Assembly: GCF_003020585.1 (NCBI RefSeq)
Contig: NZ_PXUE01000002.1
Span: 186,001 to 250,000, forward strand
Source: Chryseobacterium aurantiacum
GTDB lineage: Bacteria > Bacteroidota > Bacteroidia > Flavobacteriales > Weeksellaceae
Length of the DNA stretch: 64,000 nt
Reading direction: 5' to 3'
The notes under the pieces are model-generated. The model was not told the origin of the DNA. It saw only the letters and a program-made list of their open reading frames with translations, and ran no database searches. Each line of letters starts with the position of its first letter. Within the stretch, counting starts at the first letter, position 1. This document shows, in pieces, positions 1-7,813 of this stretch. The translations under genes and the position numbers were made by a program.

Positions 1-50
1 TCGAAAATAACCATTAAAAGAATACTTGTTTTTAAATATTTAATTAAATT

Positions 51-70
51 TAGACACCTTTAAGTGTCTA
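51..70. terminator. Small hairpin at left edge
   Basis: TAGACAC, a six-base loop and GTGTCTA form a perfect 7-bp stem. The plus side lacks a clear T-run, while the minus side runs into T-rich sequence. It may end a minus-strand transcript or a gene lying left of the window. This is a weak call. Confidence 0.3.
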
Positions 71-177
71 AATAATAAAATTATTCAACTGATATACAAT
101 AAGTTATTTTGATATTTAATTTCATACATGGTGAATTAATAATTTTATTTTATATTTACAGCTTCAAAAAATAACCT

Positions 178-750
178 ATGAAAATAAAATTATTGACTTT
201 TTTAAGTCTTTCTATGCTATTGGCATCTTGTGCTCAAGATGATACTCTTGATGATGTAACAGTAAAAAACGAAGCAGTACAAACAAACCAGAATAACAGT
301 GAGGCTTTAAACATTGGCTTTACAAAGGTCACACTTCTAAAAGAAATTAGTTATCATGGAGGTATATTAAATGCAGGAGAAGCAATCACCCTAGAAAACT
401 CGCTAGACACTTATCAACTTGTTATGCAATACGATCACAACCTTGTACTTTATAAAGTAAGATCTGGTCACCCTATTGCATTGTGGAGCTCCAATACCCG
501 CAGAACAGATTTGACTACTCCATCAGCACTTGTTGCCCAAAATGATGGAAACATGGTAATTTACAATAATAACATTCCTATTTGGAATACAAATAAAACT
601 GTTGGTTATCATATCAATGACCCCCATATGAAGCTTCAACTTTTTAAAAGAACAGGAGCATTTATTCCTCCTGGATACCGAATTAAACTTGTTTTATCCG
701 GTAATGGACAAAATATCAACGATGTTATTGAAGTAGACTTTATAGATTAA
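178..750 (+). CDS. Bulb-type lectin domain lipoprotein (copy 1)
   Basis: A 190-aa predicted lipoprotein. The N-terminus is a short basic signal peptide ending in a lipobox (LASC, Cys18), so the protein should be lipid-anchored in the envelope. The body carries two copies of the mannose-binding bulb-lectin signature QxDxNxVxY, at residues 84-92 (QYDHNLVLY) and 121-129 (QNDGNMVIY), each followed by a W-N/S-x-N strand (LWSSNT near 102, IWNTN near 135). This is the B_lectin beta-prism pattern. Family knowledge suggests binding of mannose-type glycans; the ligand here is inferred. The gene is closely related to the one at 1925-2506, including the first 50 bases of coding sequence, so they are recent duplicates. 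It is followed by its own terminator and so is probably monocistronic. Confidence 0.85.
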   Translation: MKIKLLTFLSLSMLLASCAQDDTLDDVTVKNEAVQTNQNNSEALNIGFTKVTLLKEISYHGGILNAGEAITLENSLDTYQLVMQYDHNLVLYKVRSGHPIALWSSNTRRTDLTTPSALVAQNDGNMVIYNNNIPIWNTNKTVGYHINDPHMKLQLFKRTGAFIPPGYRIKLVLSGNGQNINDVIEVDFID

Positions 751-770
751 AAAATAAATTTAATGCAAAA

Positions 771-800
771 ACCGTTTCTTAAAAGGAACGGTTTTTTTGT
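771..800 (+). terminator. Rho-independent terminator after lectin lipoprotein 1
   Basis: ACCGTTTCTT and AAGGAACGGT form a 10-bp stem with one G-U pair and an AA loop, followed by seven T. It lies about 20 bases after the stop of the first lectin gene. Confidence 0.9.
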
Positions 801-866
801 ATCAGAATATCTATTTATTCTTTCATTAAATTATCCTATATCAAGTATTGGGGAAAAATTTTGTTC

Positions 867-874
867 TAAATTTG
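867..874 (+). promoter_or_regulatory. -7 promoter element for the alpha/beta hydrolase
   Basis: TAAATTTG matches the Bacteroidota -7 motif TAnnTTTG and lies 40 bases before the start codon at 914. No good TTTG is seen at the expected upstream spacing, so the -33 element is weak. Confidence 0.5.
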
Positions 875-913
875 CCTCTATAGTCAAATCATTAATAACA
901 AAAAAAAAGACCT

Positions 914-1735
914 ATGAGTACACTTACATTAAAGGACGGAACAGAAATCTATTACAAAGATTGGGGAAAAGGACAAGCCCTATTTTTCCACCACGGATGG
1001 CCGCTTTCCAGTGATGATTGGGATGCCCAACTATTTTTCTTTCTGGAGAAAGGTTACAGGGTTATTGCTCATGACAGAAGGGGACACGGAAGATCAGAAC
1101 AAACGCCTTACGGACATAATATGGACACTTATGCTGCTGATGTTGCCGAAATTGTAGAAGCTTTGGATTTAAAAGATGTCATTCATGTAGGACACTCTAC
1201 TGGTGGTGGTGAAGTGATCCGATATGTAGCAAAGCATGGTAACGGAAGAGTTTCAAAAGCTGTACTAATAAGCGCTGTAACTCCCATCATGGTTAAGAAT
1301 GAGAATAATCCAAACGGTGTCCCGATTTCTGTTTTTGATGACATTCGAAACAATACAGCAAAACACAGATCACAGTTCTTTATTGATATTACATTCCCTT
1401 TTTATGGATACAACAGAGAGGGAGCCAATGTTTCCGAGGGGATTCAAAGAAACTGGTGGCGACAAGGCATGAGTGGCTCTATTAAGGCACATTATGATTG
1501 CGTAAAGGCTTTTTCTGAAACGGATTTTACAGAAGACCTTAAAAGTGTAAACGTGCCTGTTTTGGTAATGCATGGTGAGGATGATCAAATTGTTCCTTTT
1601 GAAACAACAGGTAAAGTAGCCGCTACCCTGCTGAAGAATGGAAAACTTATTTCTTATCCTGGCTTTCCCCACGGAATGCCCACTACTGAAGCAGAAACGA
1701 TCAATAAAGATCTTTTAGCATTTTTTCAATCATAA
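914..1735 (+). CDS. Alpha/beta hydrolase (non-heme chloroperoxidase/esterase type)
   Basis: A 273-aa cytosolic alpha/beta hydrolase with no signal peptide. The oxyanion-hole region is FFHHGWPLSSDDWD (residues 24-37). The nucleophile elbow is GHSTGG with Ser95, the acid residue is in HGEDDQIVP (Asp223/224), and the catalytic His is His253 in PGFPHGMP. The sequence pattern and length match the cofactor-free haloperoxidase/arylesterase subfamily (275-280 aa). In vivo the family hydrolyses small esters or lactones; perhydrolase or chloroperoxidase activity is usually an in vitro property. It sits alone between the two lectin lipoprotein genes with its own promoter motif and terminator. No link to the lectins beyond position can be shown. 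Confidence 0.9.
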   Translation: MSTLTLKDGTEIYYKDWGKGQALFFHHGWPLSSDDWDAQLFFFLEKGYRVIAHDRRGHGRSEQTPYGHNMDTYAADVAEIVEALDLKDVIHVGHSTGGGEVIRYVAKHGNGRVSKAVLISAVTPIMVKNENNPNGVPISVFDDIRNNTAKHRSQFFIDITFPFYGYNREGANVSEGIQRNWWRQGMSGSIKAHYDCVKAFSETDFTEDLKSVNVPVLVMHGEDDQIVPFETTGKVAATLLKNGKLISYPGFPHGMPTTEAETINKDLLAFFQS

Positions 1736-1757
1736 TTAACATATTATAGAAGATTTT

Positions 1758-1789
1758 AAAACCACAGTCTTATAGATTGTGGTTTTTAC
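1758..1789 (+). terminator. Terminator after the alpha/beta hydrolase
   Basis: AAAACCACAGTC and GATTGTGGTTTT form a 12-bp stem with one wobble pair and a five-base loop. It ends in a T-run. Confidence 0.85.
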
Positions 1790-1897
1790 ATTTAAGCTAC
1801 ATAAATTATTAACACTACCTTAACCAAAACCTCCGGAACTACCTTGAACAGGACATTATTTACAATAATTTAATTCTTTAAAAAGAGATTTAATCCC

Positions 1898-1905
1898 TAT
1901 ATTTG
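1898..1905 (+). promoter_or_regulatory. -7 promoter element for lectin lipoprotein 2
   Basis: TATATTTG fits TAnnTTTG exactly, 20 bases before the start codon at 1925. The leader between motif and start resembles that of copy 1 (shared CAAAAAATAA before the ATG). Confidence 0.6.
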
Positions 1906-1924
1906 GCCTGTCAAAAAATAAACT

Positions 1925-2506
1925 ATGAAAATAAAATTAATGACTTTTTTAAGTCTTTCCATGCTTTTGGGTTCTTGTGCTCAGGATGAGATCCTTGACC
2001 AAAATCCAGCGGTAAATCAATCTGACGTACAATCTAAAAACGTTGCTAGTAGAGAGATCCCTCCTATTAATTCAGAAGTCTTCATTAAAGAAACAACCAA
2101 TCATCCACAAAAACTATATGCCGGAGGGTCTATCATCTTATCTCATGAGCAACGTGAGTACAGATTGATTATGCAGGAGGATAGCAACCTTGTTCTATAT
2201 TATAAAGATAGAAATGGTTTTGAGCGTCCTTTATGGGCAACTAACACAGATAGAAAATCCGGTACTCCTCACCTTATCGCTCAGGGAGATGGAAACCTTG
2301 TCGTTTATAATAATGGCAATCCACTATGGTCTTCCAATACAGCTATTAATGGAACTGTTTCCAACCCACACATTAAGGTACAGCTTTTTAGGAAGCGTGG
2401 TCCATTTATTCCTTCCGGATTTAGAATAAAGGTAATTTTAGGAGGTAATAATGAAGAAAGAGCATTAATTACAAGAGTGGATGTTAACGAAGATCCTTTT
2501 GAATAA
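1925..2506 (+). CDS. Bulb-type lectin domain lipoprotein (copy 2)
   Basis: A 193-aa predicted lipoprotein, paralogue of the gene at 178-750. The lipobox is LGSC (Cys18). Lectin signatures are QEDSNLVLY (84-92) and QGDGNLVVY (120-128), with LWATNT near 103 and LWSSNT near 134. Both copies share the C-terminal stretch FIP-G-RIKV-L, which lies outside the lectin repeats and has no recognised function. Signal peptides are almost identical, whereas the linker after the lipid anchor (about residues 22-50) has diverged, as expected for a flexible tether. An envelope location and carbohydrate binding follow from the family; the sugar is not known. rpmI begins 131 bases downstream with its own promoter. 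Confidence 0.85.
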   Translation: MKIKLMTFLSLSMLLGSCAQDEILDQNPAVNQSDVQSKNVASREIPPINSEVFIKETTNHPQKLYAGGSIILSHEQREYRLIMQEDSNLVLYYKDRNGFERPLWATNTDRKSGTPHLIAQGDGNLVVYNNGNPLWSSNTAINGTVSNPHIKVQLFRKRGPFIPSGFRIKVILGGNNEERALITRVDVNEDPFE

Positions 2507-2555
2507 CAAAAACAAAACGATCTAAAAAAACAGGTGGTTTTTCCACAATTTTTTG

Positions 2556-2563
2556 TATCTTTG
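2556..2563 (+). promoter_or_regulatory. -7 promoter element for rpmI-rplT
   Basis: TATCTTTG followed by C is a strong Bacteroidota -7 motif, 75 bases before the rpmI start. It indicates that rpmI-rplT is transcribed from here without an upstream infC gene. Confidence 0.65.
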
Positions 2564-2637
2564 CACACTATTATTCCTAATATCCTTAGGGATAACCAAA
2601 ACAGATATTGATAACAAAACAATAAAAAAGCAAAACA

Positions 2638-2835
2638 ATGCCAAAATTAAAAACGAAATCAGGTGCTAAAAAGCGTTTTGCTCTTACTGGTTCTGGTAAG
2701 ATCAAAAGAAAAAATGCTTACAAAAGCCACATCTTAACTAAGAAAGAAACTAAGCAGAAGAGAAATCTTACTACTACTTCTTACGTAGCTAAAGTGGACG
2801 AAAAAAGCGTTCAACGTCAATTAGCAATTAAGTAG
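2638..2835 (+). CDS. rpmI: 50S ribosomal protein L35
   Basis: A 65-aa protein matching bacterial L35: it opens [14 protein letters not shown], is highly basic and has the usual length. It is a component of the large ribosomal subunit. rplT follows after 121 bases, the usual order. The common upstream partner infC is absent: the preceding gene is a lectin lipoprotein, and a promoter motif lies in the gap. Confidence 0.98.
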   Translation: MPKLKTKSGAKKRFALTGSGKIKRKNAYKSHILTKKETKQKRNLTTTSYVAKVDEKSVQRQLAIK

Positions 2836-2913
2836 TTTTTATAAATCTATATTCGGTTTATAAGAATTCAAAACAAATTCAACAATTTAACCCTGAAACG
2901 GTGCTAATAAAGA

Positions 2914-2927
2914 GCAACATCAGTTGC
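2914..2927 (+). promoter_or_regulatory. Small hairpin between rpmI and rplT
   Basis: GCAAC-ATCA-GTTGC forms a perfect 5-bp stem with a 4-nt loop, 29 bases before the rplT start and without a T-run. L20 autoregulates this operon in several phyla, but no known L20-leader fold is recognised here. A role in translation or mRNA processing is inference. Confidence 0.35.
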
Positions 2928-2956
2928 CGCCCTTTTCAAAAAAAACAATTTAAATT

Positions 2957-3301
2957 ATGCCAAGATCAGTAAATGCCGTAGCTTCAAGAGCTCGCAGAAA
3001 GAAAATTTTTAAGCAAGCTAAAGGTTTTTTCGGTAGAAGAAAGAACGTTTGGACTGTAGCTAAAAACGCGGTAGAAAAAGCAATGCAATATGCTTACCGT
3101 GGTAGAAAAGAGAAGAAAAGAAACTTCAGAGCACTTTGGATCACTCGTATCAACGCGGGAACTAGAGAGCACGGAATGTCTTACTCTCAATTTATGGGAG
3201 CTCTTAAAAAGAACAACATCGAACTTAACAGAAAAGTTTTAGCAGATTTAGCAATGAATCACCCTGAAGCTTTCAAAGCTGTTGTAGATCAAGTAAAATA
3301 A
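2957..3301 (+). CDS. rplT: 50S ribosomal protein L20
   Basis: A 114-aa protein with the typical L20 layout: an extended basic N-terminus ([16 protein letters not shown], then KGFFGRRKN) followed by the globular RNA-binding part ([21 protein letters not shown]). It binds 23S rRNA early in 50S assembly. It lies downstream of rpmI, and a strong terminator follows. Confidence 0.98.
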   Translation: MPRSVNAVASRARRKKIFKQAKGFFGRRKNVWTVAKNAVEKAMQYAYRGRKEKKRNFRALWITRINAGTREHGMSYSQFMGALKKNNIELNRKVLADLAMNHPEAFKAVVDQVK

Positions 3302-3330
3302 TGTAGAATAGTATTTGTTATCAATATAAG

Positions 3331-3356
3331 TCCCGGGTTTTCCCGGGATTTTTTTA
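3331..3356 (+). terminator. Terminator after rplT
   Basis: TCCCGGG-TTTT-CCCGGGA is a perfect 7-bp GC-rich stem followed by a T-run. Confidence 0.95.
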
Positions 3357-3601
3357 TTTCCATAACTCATCAGGATCCTAAGACGATATTCTAAAAGTAA
3401 AAACATCATTCAAAAAACAAATAAGGTTTAAAAAATTAATAAATATTCTTAAATAATAAAATTTTAAATTAACATAATGATAAACAACATAATATCATAT
3501 ATAATTATTAATTAAACAACCAAAACCTCTCTATTGATTTAAATTATTAATTTTATTTGACAATTAATTGTTATATTAGCAATTCTGAAATATAATCAAT
3601 A
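3357..3601. other. AT-rich intergenic region upstream of the first M28 peptidase
   Basis: Very AT-rich with no ORF. TTTG at 3556 and TATATTAG at 3572 resemble promoter elements, but their spacing is only 12 nt, so the promoter is not firmly located. Confidence 0.4.
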
Positions 3602-4783
3602 ATGAAGAAAATCGCTGCTTTTTTATTAACTTCCCTAGTAGCACAAAGTATTGGTGCACAAACTTTTATTCAAGCTTATAAAGACAGAGCTGAAGCTGTA
3701 TCTCAAACAGATATCATCACCAATCTACAGCAATTTGCCGCCCTTGGAATAAAAACCACAGGTTCTCAGGAAAATGCCAATGCACTGAATTGGATAAAAA
3801 ATAAATATCTTTCCTATGGGTATACTGCAGATCAAATTGCGGAGGATCCATTTAGTTTTTCAGGGATCAACTCAAAAAACTTGGTTATTACTAAAACAGG
3901 GACTGTTTATCCCAATAAATATATTATTATCTGTGGGCATTTCGATACTATAAACGGACCGGGAGTTAATGACAATGGTAGTGGAACTACAATCATGTTG
4001 GAAGCCGCAAGAATCCTTCGCACCGTTCCTACTGAATATTCCATCAAGTTTATCCATTTCTCCGGAGAAGAACAAAGTTTGAAAGGAAGTTATCACTATG
4101 CAAATACAGTTGCCTATCAGGGAAGTTCCCGTGTTATGGATATTAAATTAGTATTTAATCTGGATCAGGTAGGCGGAAAAATGAGTAATAGTGCCAATAA
4201 TACAATTGTTTATTGTGATGAGGATCAGGGAGGTCTCCCAAGTAACAATGCAGCTTCTGCAGCAGTTACCCAGCAATTAAGGAACTGTACCGCTCTTTAT
4301 TCTCCACTTCAGACAGAAGTTGATCCCGCAGCAGATACAGATTACATTCCTTTTGAGCAGAAAGGAGAGGTTATCACGGGCTTTTTTGAAAGAATAAGAA
4401 GCAACCTGCCTCATTCCATTAATGATACTTTTGCCAATACAGACCCCGTATACATTTACAACATTGGAAAAGCTTCTGTAGGAGCATTACAGCATTTTGC
4501 AGTTGCTACTGGTACACTAGGTACCCATGAAGTGCTTTCCAAAAATTCATTGGAAGCAGTAAGCATCTACCCCAACCCAGTGAAAAATGTCATTAATATT
4601 GAAATACCTGATTCTAAAATAAAAAACTTTAGCCTTGAAATTACAGATTTTCAGGGTCGATCTTTGTTTAAAACCAATAATCAAACTAAAATTGATGTTT
4701 CAAGCCTTGAAAACGGTGCTTATGTAGCTGTTTTAAAGGCTGGAGATCAGACCGTAGTAAGAAAGGTTCTTGTAGCTAAATAA
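3602..4783 (+). CDS. Secreted M28-family zinc peptidase with T9SS sorting domain (copy 1)
   Basis: A 393-aa exported protein. The signal peptide is residues 1-19 (cleaved near IGAQ). The M28 di-zinc aminopeptidase domain spans about 85-300. The zinc ligand pair is His113/Asp115 in CGHFDTINGPG, the bridging Asp124 is in VNDNGSG, the catalytic Glu156/Glu157 are in FSGEEQ, and Asp188 is in NLDQVGG. The C-terminal ~75 residues, starting at SIYPNPVKN and ending KVLVAK, form a type A T9SS sorting domain, so the enzyme is secreted or surface-attached through the outer membrane. The family releases N-terminal amino acids from peptides. A close paralogue follows at 4995 behind a terminator. Confidence 0.93.
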   Translation: MKKIAAFLLTSLVAQSIGAQTFIQAYKDRAEAVSQTDIITNLQQFAALGIKTTGSQENANALNWIKNKYLSYGYTADQIAEDPFSFSGINSKNLVITKTGTVYPNKYIIICGHFDTINGPGVNDNGSGTTIMLEAARILRTVPTEYSIKFIHFSGEEQSLKGSYHYANTVAYQGSSRVMDIKLVFNLDQVGGKMSNSANNTIVYCDEDQGGLPSNNAASAAVTQQLRNCTALYSPLQTEVDPAADTDYIPFEQKGEVITGFFERIRSNLPHSINDTFANTDPVYIYNIGKASVGALQHFAVATGTLGTHEVLSKNSLEAVSIYPNPVKNVINIEIPDSKIKNFSLEITDFQGRSLFKTNNQTKIDVSSLENGAYVAVLKAGDQTVVRKVLVAK

Positions 4784-4810
4784 ATTTATTTTTAATCATT
4801 AGAAAATTTT

Positions 4811-4842
4811 AAGCCTTTGAAGTAATTCGGAGGCTTTTTTGT
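4811..4842 (+). terminator. Terminator between the two M28 genes
   Basis: AAGCCTTTGA and TCGGAGGCTT pair over 10 bp (two wobbles) around a six-base loop, followed by TTTTT. The two peptidase genes are therefore probably separate transcripts. Confidence 0.85.
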
Positions 4843-4994
4843 TACGTTTGAGAATAATTAAATATCAGTGCTTTACCAATCTATCGTCCTTATATTTTTC
4901 ATTTTATTGTTAAAAATTTATGTTATCCATAAAATATTAAACACTTTATTGTGATTTAATTACTACATTCGCAATACCAACTAAAATAAATAAT

Positions 4995-6170
4995 ATGAAA
5001 AAATTTACCACATTACTATGTACCTCATTAATGATTCAGGGCATGGTAGCACAATCTTTTATCCAGACTTATAAAGACAGGGCTGACATGGTAACTCAGG
5101 CTAACATTACAGCAAATCTTCAGGATTTTGGCAATCTGGGAATAAAAAAAACAGGAACGGTTGCCAATACGAATGCTTTAAACTGGATTAAAAATAAATA
5201 CACCTCTTACGGATATACTGCCAGTCAAATTCAAGAAAGTGCTTTTACTTACGGATCATCCACTTCCAAAAACCTTATCATTACAAAAACAGGAACACTC
5301 TACCCTAACAAATATGTGATTATTTGTGGACATTTTGATACGATTAACGGACCGGGAGTGAATGACAACGGTAGTGGAACTTCCATTATTTTAGAGGCTG
5401 CCAGAATTTTGAAAAATGTACCTACGGAGTATTCTATCAAATTTATTCATTTCTCCGGAGAAGAACAGGGATTGATAGGAAGTACTCATTACGTTAATAA
5501 TGTTGTATACCAAGGAGGTGTACGTAAATTGGATATTAAGTTGGTCTTTAATCTGGACCAGGTAGGCGGCGTAAAAGGAAACAATAATAATACTGTATAT
5601 TGTGATGAAGATATGGGAGGACTTTCCAGCAACAATGCAGCATCTGCTTCTGTAACCCAGCAGCTTAGAAACTGTACTGCACTTTATTCTACTCTACTCA
5701 CTGAAGTAGATCCTGCTGAAGATACAGATTATATCCCTTTTGAACAAAAAGGTGAGGTTATAACCGGATTTTTTGAAAGAATAAGAAGCAGCTACCCTCA
5801 TACCTCCAAAGATACTTTTGCCAATGTAGACCCAGTTTATGTGTATAAAATTGGAAAAGCAACTGTTGGAGCCTTACAACATTTTGCATCTGCATCTGTT
5901 ACCTTGGCTGCTAATAAAACGGCATCTACAAATGCACTGGAATCAGTGAAATTCTATCCTAATCCGGCAAATAATATTCTAAATATTGAGCTGTCCGATC
6001 TTAAAACTAAAAATTTCAGCTTTGAAATTACCAACTTAGCGGGAAGATCATTGCTTAAGGTAGATAATGAAACCAAAATCAATGTTTCCACATTGGAAAA
6101 CGGAGTGTATTTTGGAATTTTAAAAGCTGATGGACAAAGCATTGTAAGGAATATTCTGATTGAAAGATAA
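4995..6170 (+). CDS. Secreted M28-family zinc peptidase with T9SS sorting domain (copy 2)
   Basis: A 391-aa paralogue of the preceding gene. It has a signal peptide (1-19, ending MVAQ) and the same metal and catalytic residues at the same positions (His113, Asp115, Asp124, Glu156/157). The C-terminal sorting domain starts at FYPNPANN and ends in a basic residue. The catalytic core is nearly identical between the copies, while the lid segment near residues 76-92 and the C-terminal domain differ more, which would fit different substrate preferences. The pair looks like a tandem duplication that has since gained separate promoters and terminators. Confidence 0.93.
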   Translation: MKKFTTLLCTSLMIQGMVAQSFIQTYKDRADMVTQANITANLQDFGNLGIKKTGTVANTNALNWIKNKYTSYGYTASQIQESAFTYGSSTSKNLIITKTGTLYPNKYVIICGHFDTINGPGVNDNGSGTSIILEAARILKNVPTEYSIKFIHFSGEEQGLIGSTHYVNNVVYQGGVRKLDIKLVFNLDQVGGVKGNNNNTVYCDEDMGGLSSNNAASASVTQQLRNCTALYSTLLTEVDPAEDTDYIPFEQKGEVITGFFERIRSSYPHTSKDTFANVDPVYVYKIGKATVGALQHFASASVTLAANKTASTNALESVKFYPNPANNILNIELSDLKTKNFSFEITNLAGRSLLKVDNETKINVSTLENGVYFGILKADGQSIVRNILIER

Positions 6171-6206
6171 AAACAATCACTTAACAGAAAAGATCACAAA
6201 AACACA

Positions 6207-6230
6207 AAACCCTCGCAATTGCGAGGGTTT
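6207..6230. terminator. Perfect palindromic bidirectional terminator
   Basis: AAACCCTCGC-AATT-GCGAGGGTTT is a perfect 24-base palindrome between convergent genes (M28 copy 2 on plus, the Rhs-associated lipoprotein on minus). It can serve both strands. Confidence 0.85.
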
Positions 6231-6273
6231 ACTTTTTCTGCTACACGATAAAATCGTGCGGGAGTGAGGAGCG
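6228..6273 (-). repeat. Rhs-module hairpin repeat, copy A
   Basis: TTACTTTTT, then CTGCTACACGAT-AAA-ATCGTG and a CGGGAGTGAGGAG tail. It is closely related to copy B at 7748-7796 (same TTACTTTTT start, CTGCyACACGA...TCGTGCGGnAGyGrGGAG). The inner stem CACGAT/ATCGTG is perfect. It begins directly after the stop codon of the lipoprotein gene at 6278, just as copy B follows the other putative immunity gene. It therefore marks the 3' end of a tip-immunity module. Confidence 0.75.
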
Positions 6274-6277
6274 GAGG

Positions 6278-6640
6278 TTATTTAAAAGGAAGATTATATC
6301 TGTATTCTTGGGGGACAGGTATTTTTTTTAATATTATTTTGTTATCAATAATACTATCCAATTTATTCCCACCATAGATTAACAATGTATCTTCCAATAT
6401 CATATGAAAATCGCGATAACAACTTTTACAATGATAAATAGTGTCATTCTTATTTTTATCAATCAAAACAAGCTCATTAGGAAATATTTTATTTGTGTTG
6501 TTAATGTATATATAACCTTCAAGAAAATAATCTTTAGTTTCTATTCTCTTATATGTTAGTTTGGATACAGTTCCTAGTGATTCTTTTTCACAGCTTAATA
6601 AAAATAGGACTGTAAACAATAAAATTAAATTTCGTGTCAT
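6278..6640 (-). CDS. Small lipoprotein, putative immunity partner of the orphan Rhs tip
   Basis: A 120-aa protein with a lipoprotein signal (lipobox LLSC, Cys17) and no recognised domain. It contains a CxxC (CKSC) and is rich in I, K and N, like the AT-rich Rhs tip immediately upstream. Only 12 bases separate it from the stop of the orphan Rhs tip (6653-7747), and it is followed by the repeat that closes such modules. By the logic of polymorphic toxin loci, a small gene directly after an Rhs C-terminus is usually its immunity gene. An envelope-anchored immunity protein would suggest a toxin acting in the periplasm or at the membrane. This is inference; it could also be an unrelated lipoprotein. 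Confidence 0.6.
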   Translation of the reverse strand: MTRNLILLFTVLFLLSCEKESLGTVSKLTYKRIETKDYFLEGYIYINNTNKIFPNELVLIDKNKNDTIYHCKSCYRDFHMILEDTLLIYGGNKLDSIIDNKIILKKIPVPQEYRYNLPFK

Positions 6641-6652
6641 AATTTTTATTTA

Positions 6653-7747
6653 TTAATGAGAAAATTGATGAAAATAGCCTCGATATATATTAGTTCCTGA
6701 ATAGGTATGTTCACCATAGAAAGGAAAGCCAGCATTATATATTTTACCATTTAGAAAATTTTGTCTATTGTTTTGATATTGATTGTATGCACCAACAAAT
6801 CTCATAGCATAATTATAAAAGTCTATAGCATTACCGAACTGCTGCTTAAATTTTGGTGTGTTTTTATGTTTATCATAAATTTCCCTCATATTAAATCCAA
6901 ACAGAATATTTGAGGCAGCTCTTAAAGAAGTATAGTTTTTACCTACCATTACAGGAGTGTAGATATCTAATCCCAATGATGATTTAAGGTCTAGCTTTCC
7001 TTTTTTTTCATCATAATTAGCGGAATTATAGGCCAAACCCGCTAGGTCATCAAGATAACTCTCATTACCATTATCTACATTATAAGCATATTTCTTTAAT
7101 AATACAAAGAGGTCTAAAGAAGAATTAAGAGTGATATTGTTTTTCATATCATTGGTTTTTGCCACTCCATCAAATTTACCATTAGCATCATTTGTAAATA
7201 AGAAGTCAAAAGGATTGTTTAAAGTTCCTACTCTTTGGCTTTTCTTAATATCATAATTTCCATCTTTATCCGCCAAATATATTCCTAAATCCCCATCATT
7301 CTTAGCGCTTATTATTTCATATTCTCCTCTGTTATTCTTTATAACTCCAGCACTTGCTATTTCGCCTATCATCCCTGTAGGATCATTATAAAAAACAGGA
7401 TTATTGTTTGCGTAATTATAAGGTTGGAACGTTGCATCACTCAAAGGATCATGAACTCTCCAACGTCCAATATCCGGCATATACATCCTTGCACCATAAT
7501 CATACATCCCCGTCTCTTGCAATTCCTTGCCGTTGTACTTGTAGTTCTTATAACTACCCACTCCAAAGAACGCATTACCTGTCTTCAAATGGTTCATCCC
7601 AAATGGATAATAGTCATTGGCATCCGTTATTTCAAGAACTCCTGCGCTGTTTCTTGCGAAACTGATTCTTGCATTTCCTAAGTGGTCTTTATAATGATAA
7701 ATATAACGGTTTAAAGAAAAATAGATAAAACCACCAAAATTTTGCGG
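6653..7747 (-). pseudogene. Orphan Rhs C-terminal tip (truncated Rhs core plus variable toxin-like domain)
   Basis: The reading frame is open from 7747 to 6653, but the first ATG is at 7597, giving 314 aa. The 50 codons before that ATG continue the Rhs core in frame (YIYHYKDHLGN, then TDANDYYPFG), so this is the 3' end of an Rhs gene that has lost its 5' part. After the core end (DIGRWRVHDPL, then NNPVFYNDPTG) comes a variable C-terminal domain of about 230 residues ending in YRGYFHQFSH. No toxin family can be named with confidence. The core segment is nearly identical in DNA to that of the full Rhs gene at 8118-11741, which would allow homologous recombination between tips. A short protein could start at 7597, but a silent reservoir cassette is more likely. 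Confidence 0.75.
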
Positions 7748-7796
7748 TTACTTTTTGTTTATCTGCCACACGAAAGGATTCGTGCGGCAGCGGGGA
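7748..7796 (-). repeat. Rhs-module hairpin repeat, copy B
   Basis: TTACTTTTT, then CTGCC-a-CACGAA-AGGA-TTCGTG-c-GGCAG (stem of 5+6 bp with one mismatch) and a CGGGGAG tail. It is related to copy A at 6228-6273. It lies 3' of the small gene at 7814-8125, and its end gives the in-frame stop (TAA, minus strand) just before the orphan Rhs frame. It may act as terminator, recombination border or both. Confidence 0.75.
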
Positions 7797-7813
7797 GAAT
7801 TCAATCTGATTTT

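Noticed and set aside
763..1014. Open frame of 83 codons between the first lectin gene and the hydrolase
   Set aside because: It begins inside the terminator of the lectin gene and runs out of frame into the hydrolase; composition is not coding-like.
6653..7597. Naming the orphan Rhs tip as a specific toxin family
   Set aside because: Some loose resemblance to known polymorphic toxin tips was considered, but no decisive motif is visible by eye.
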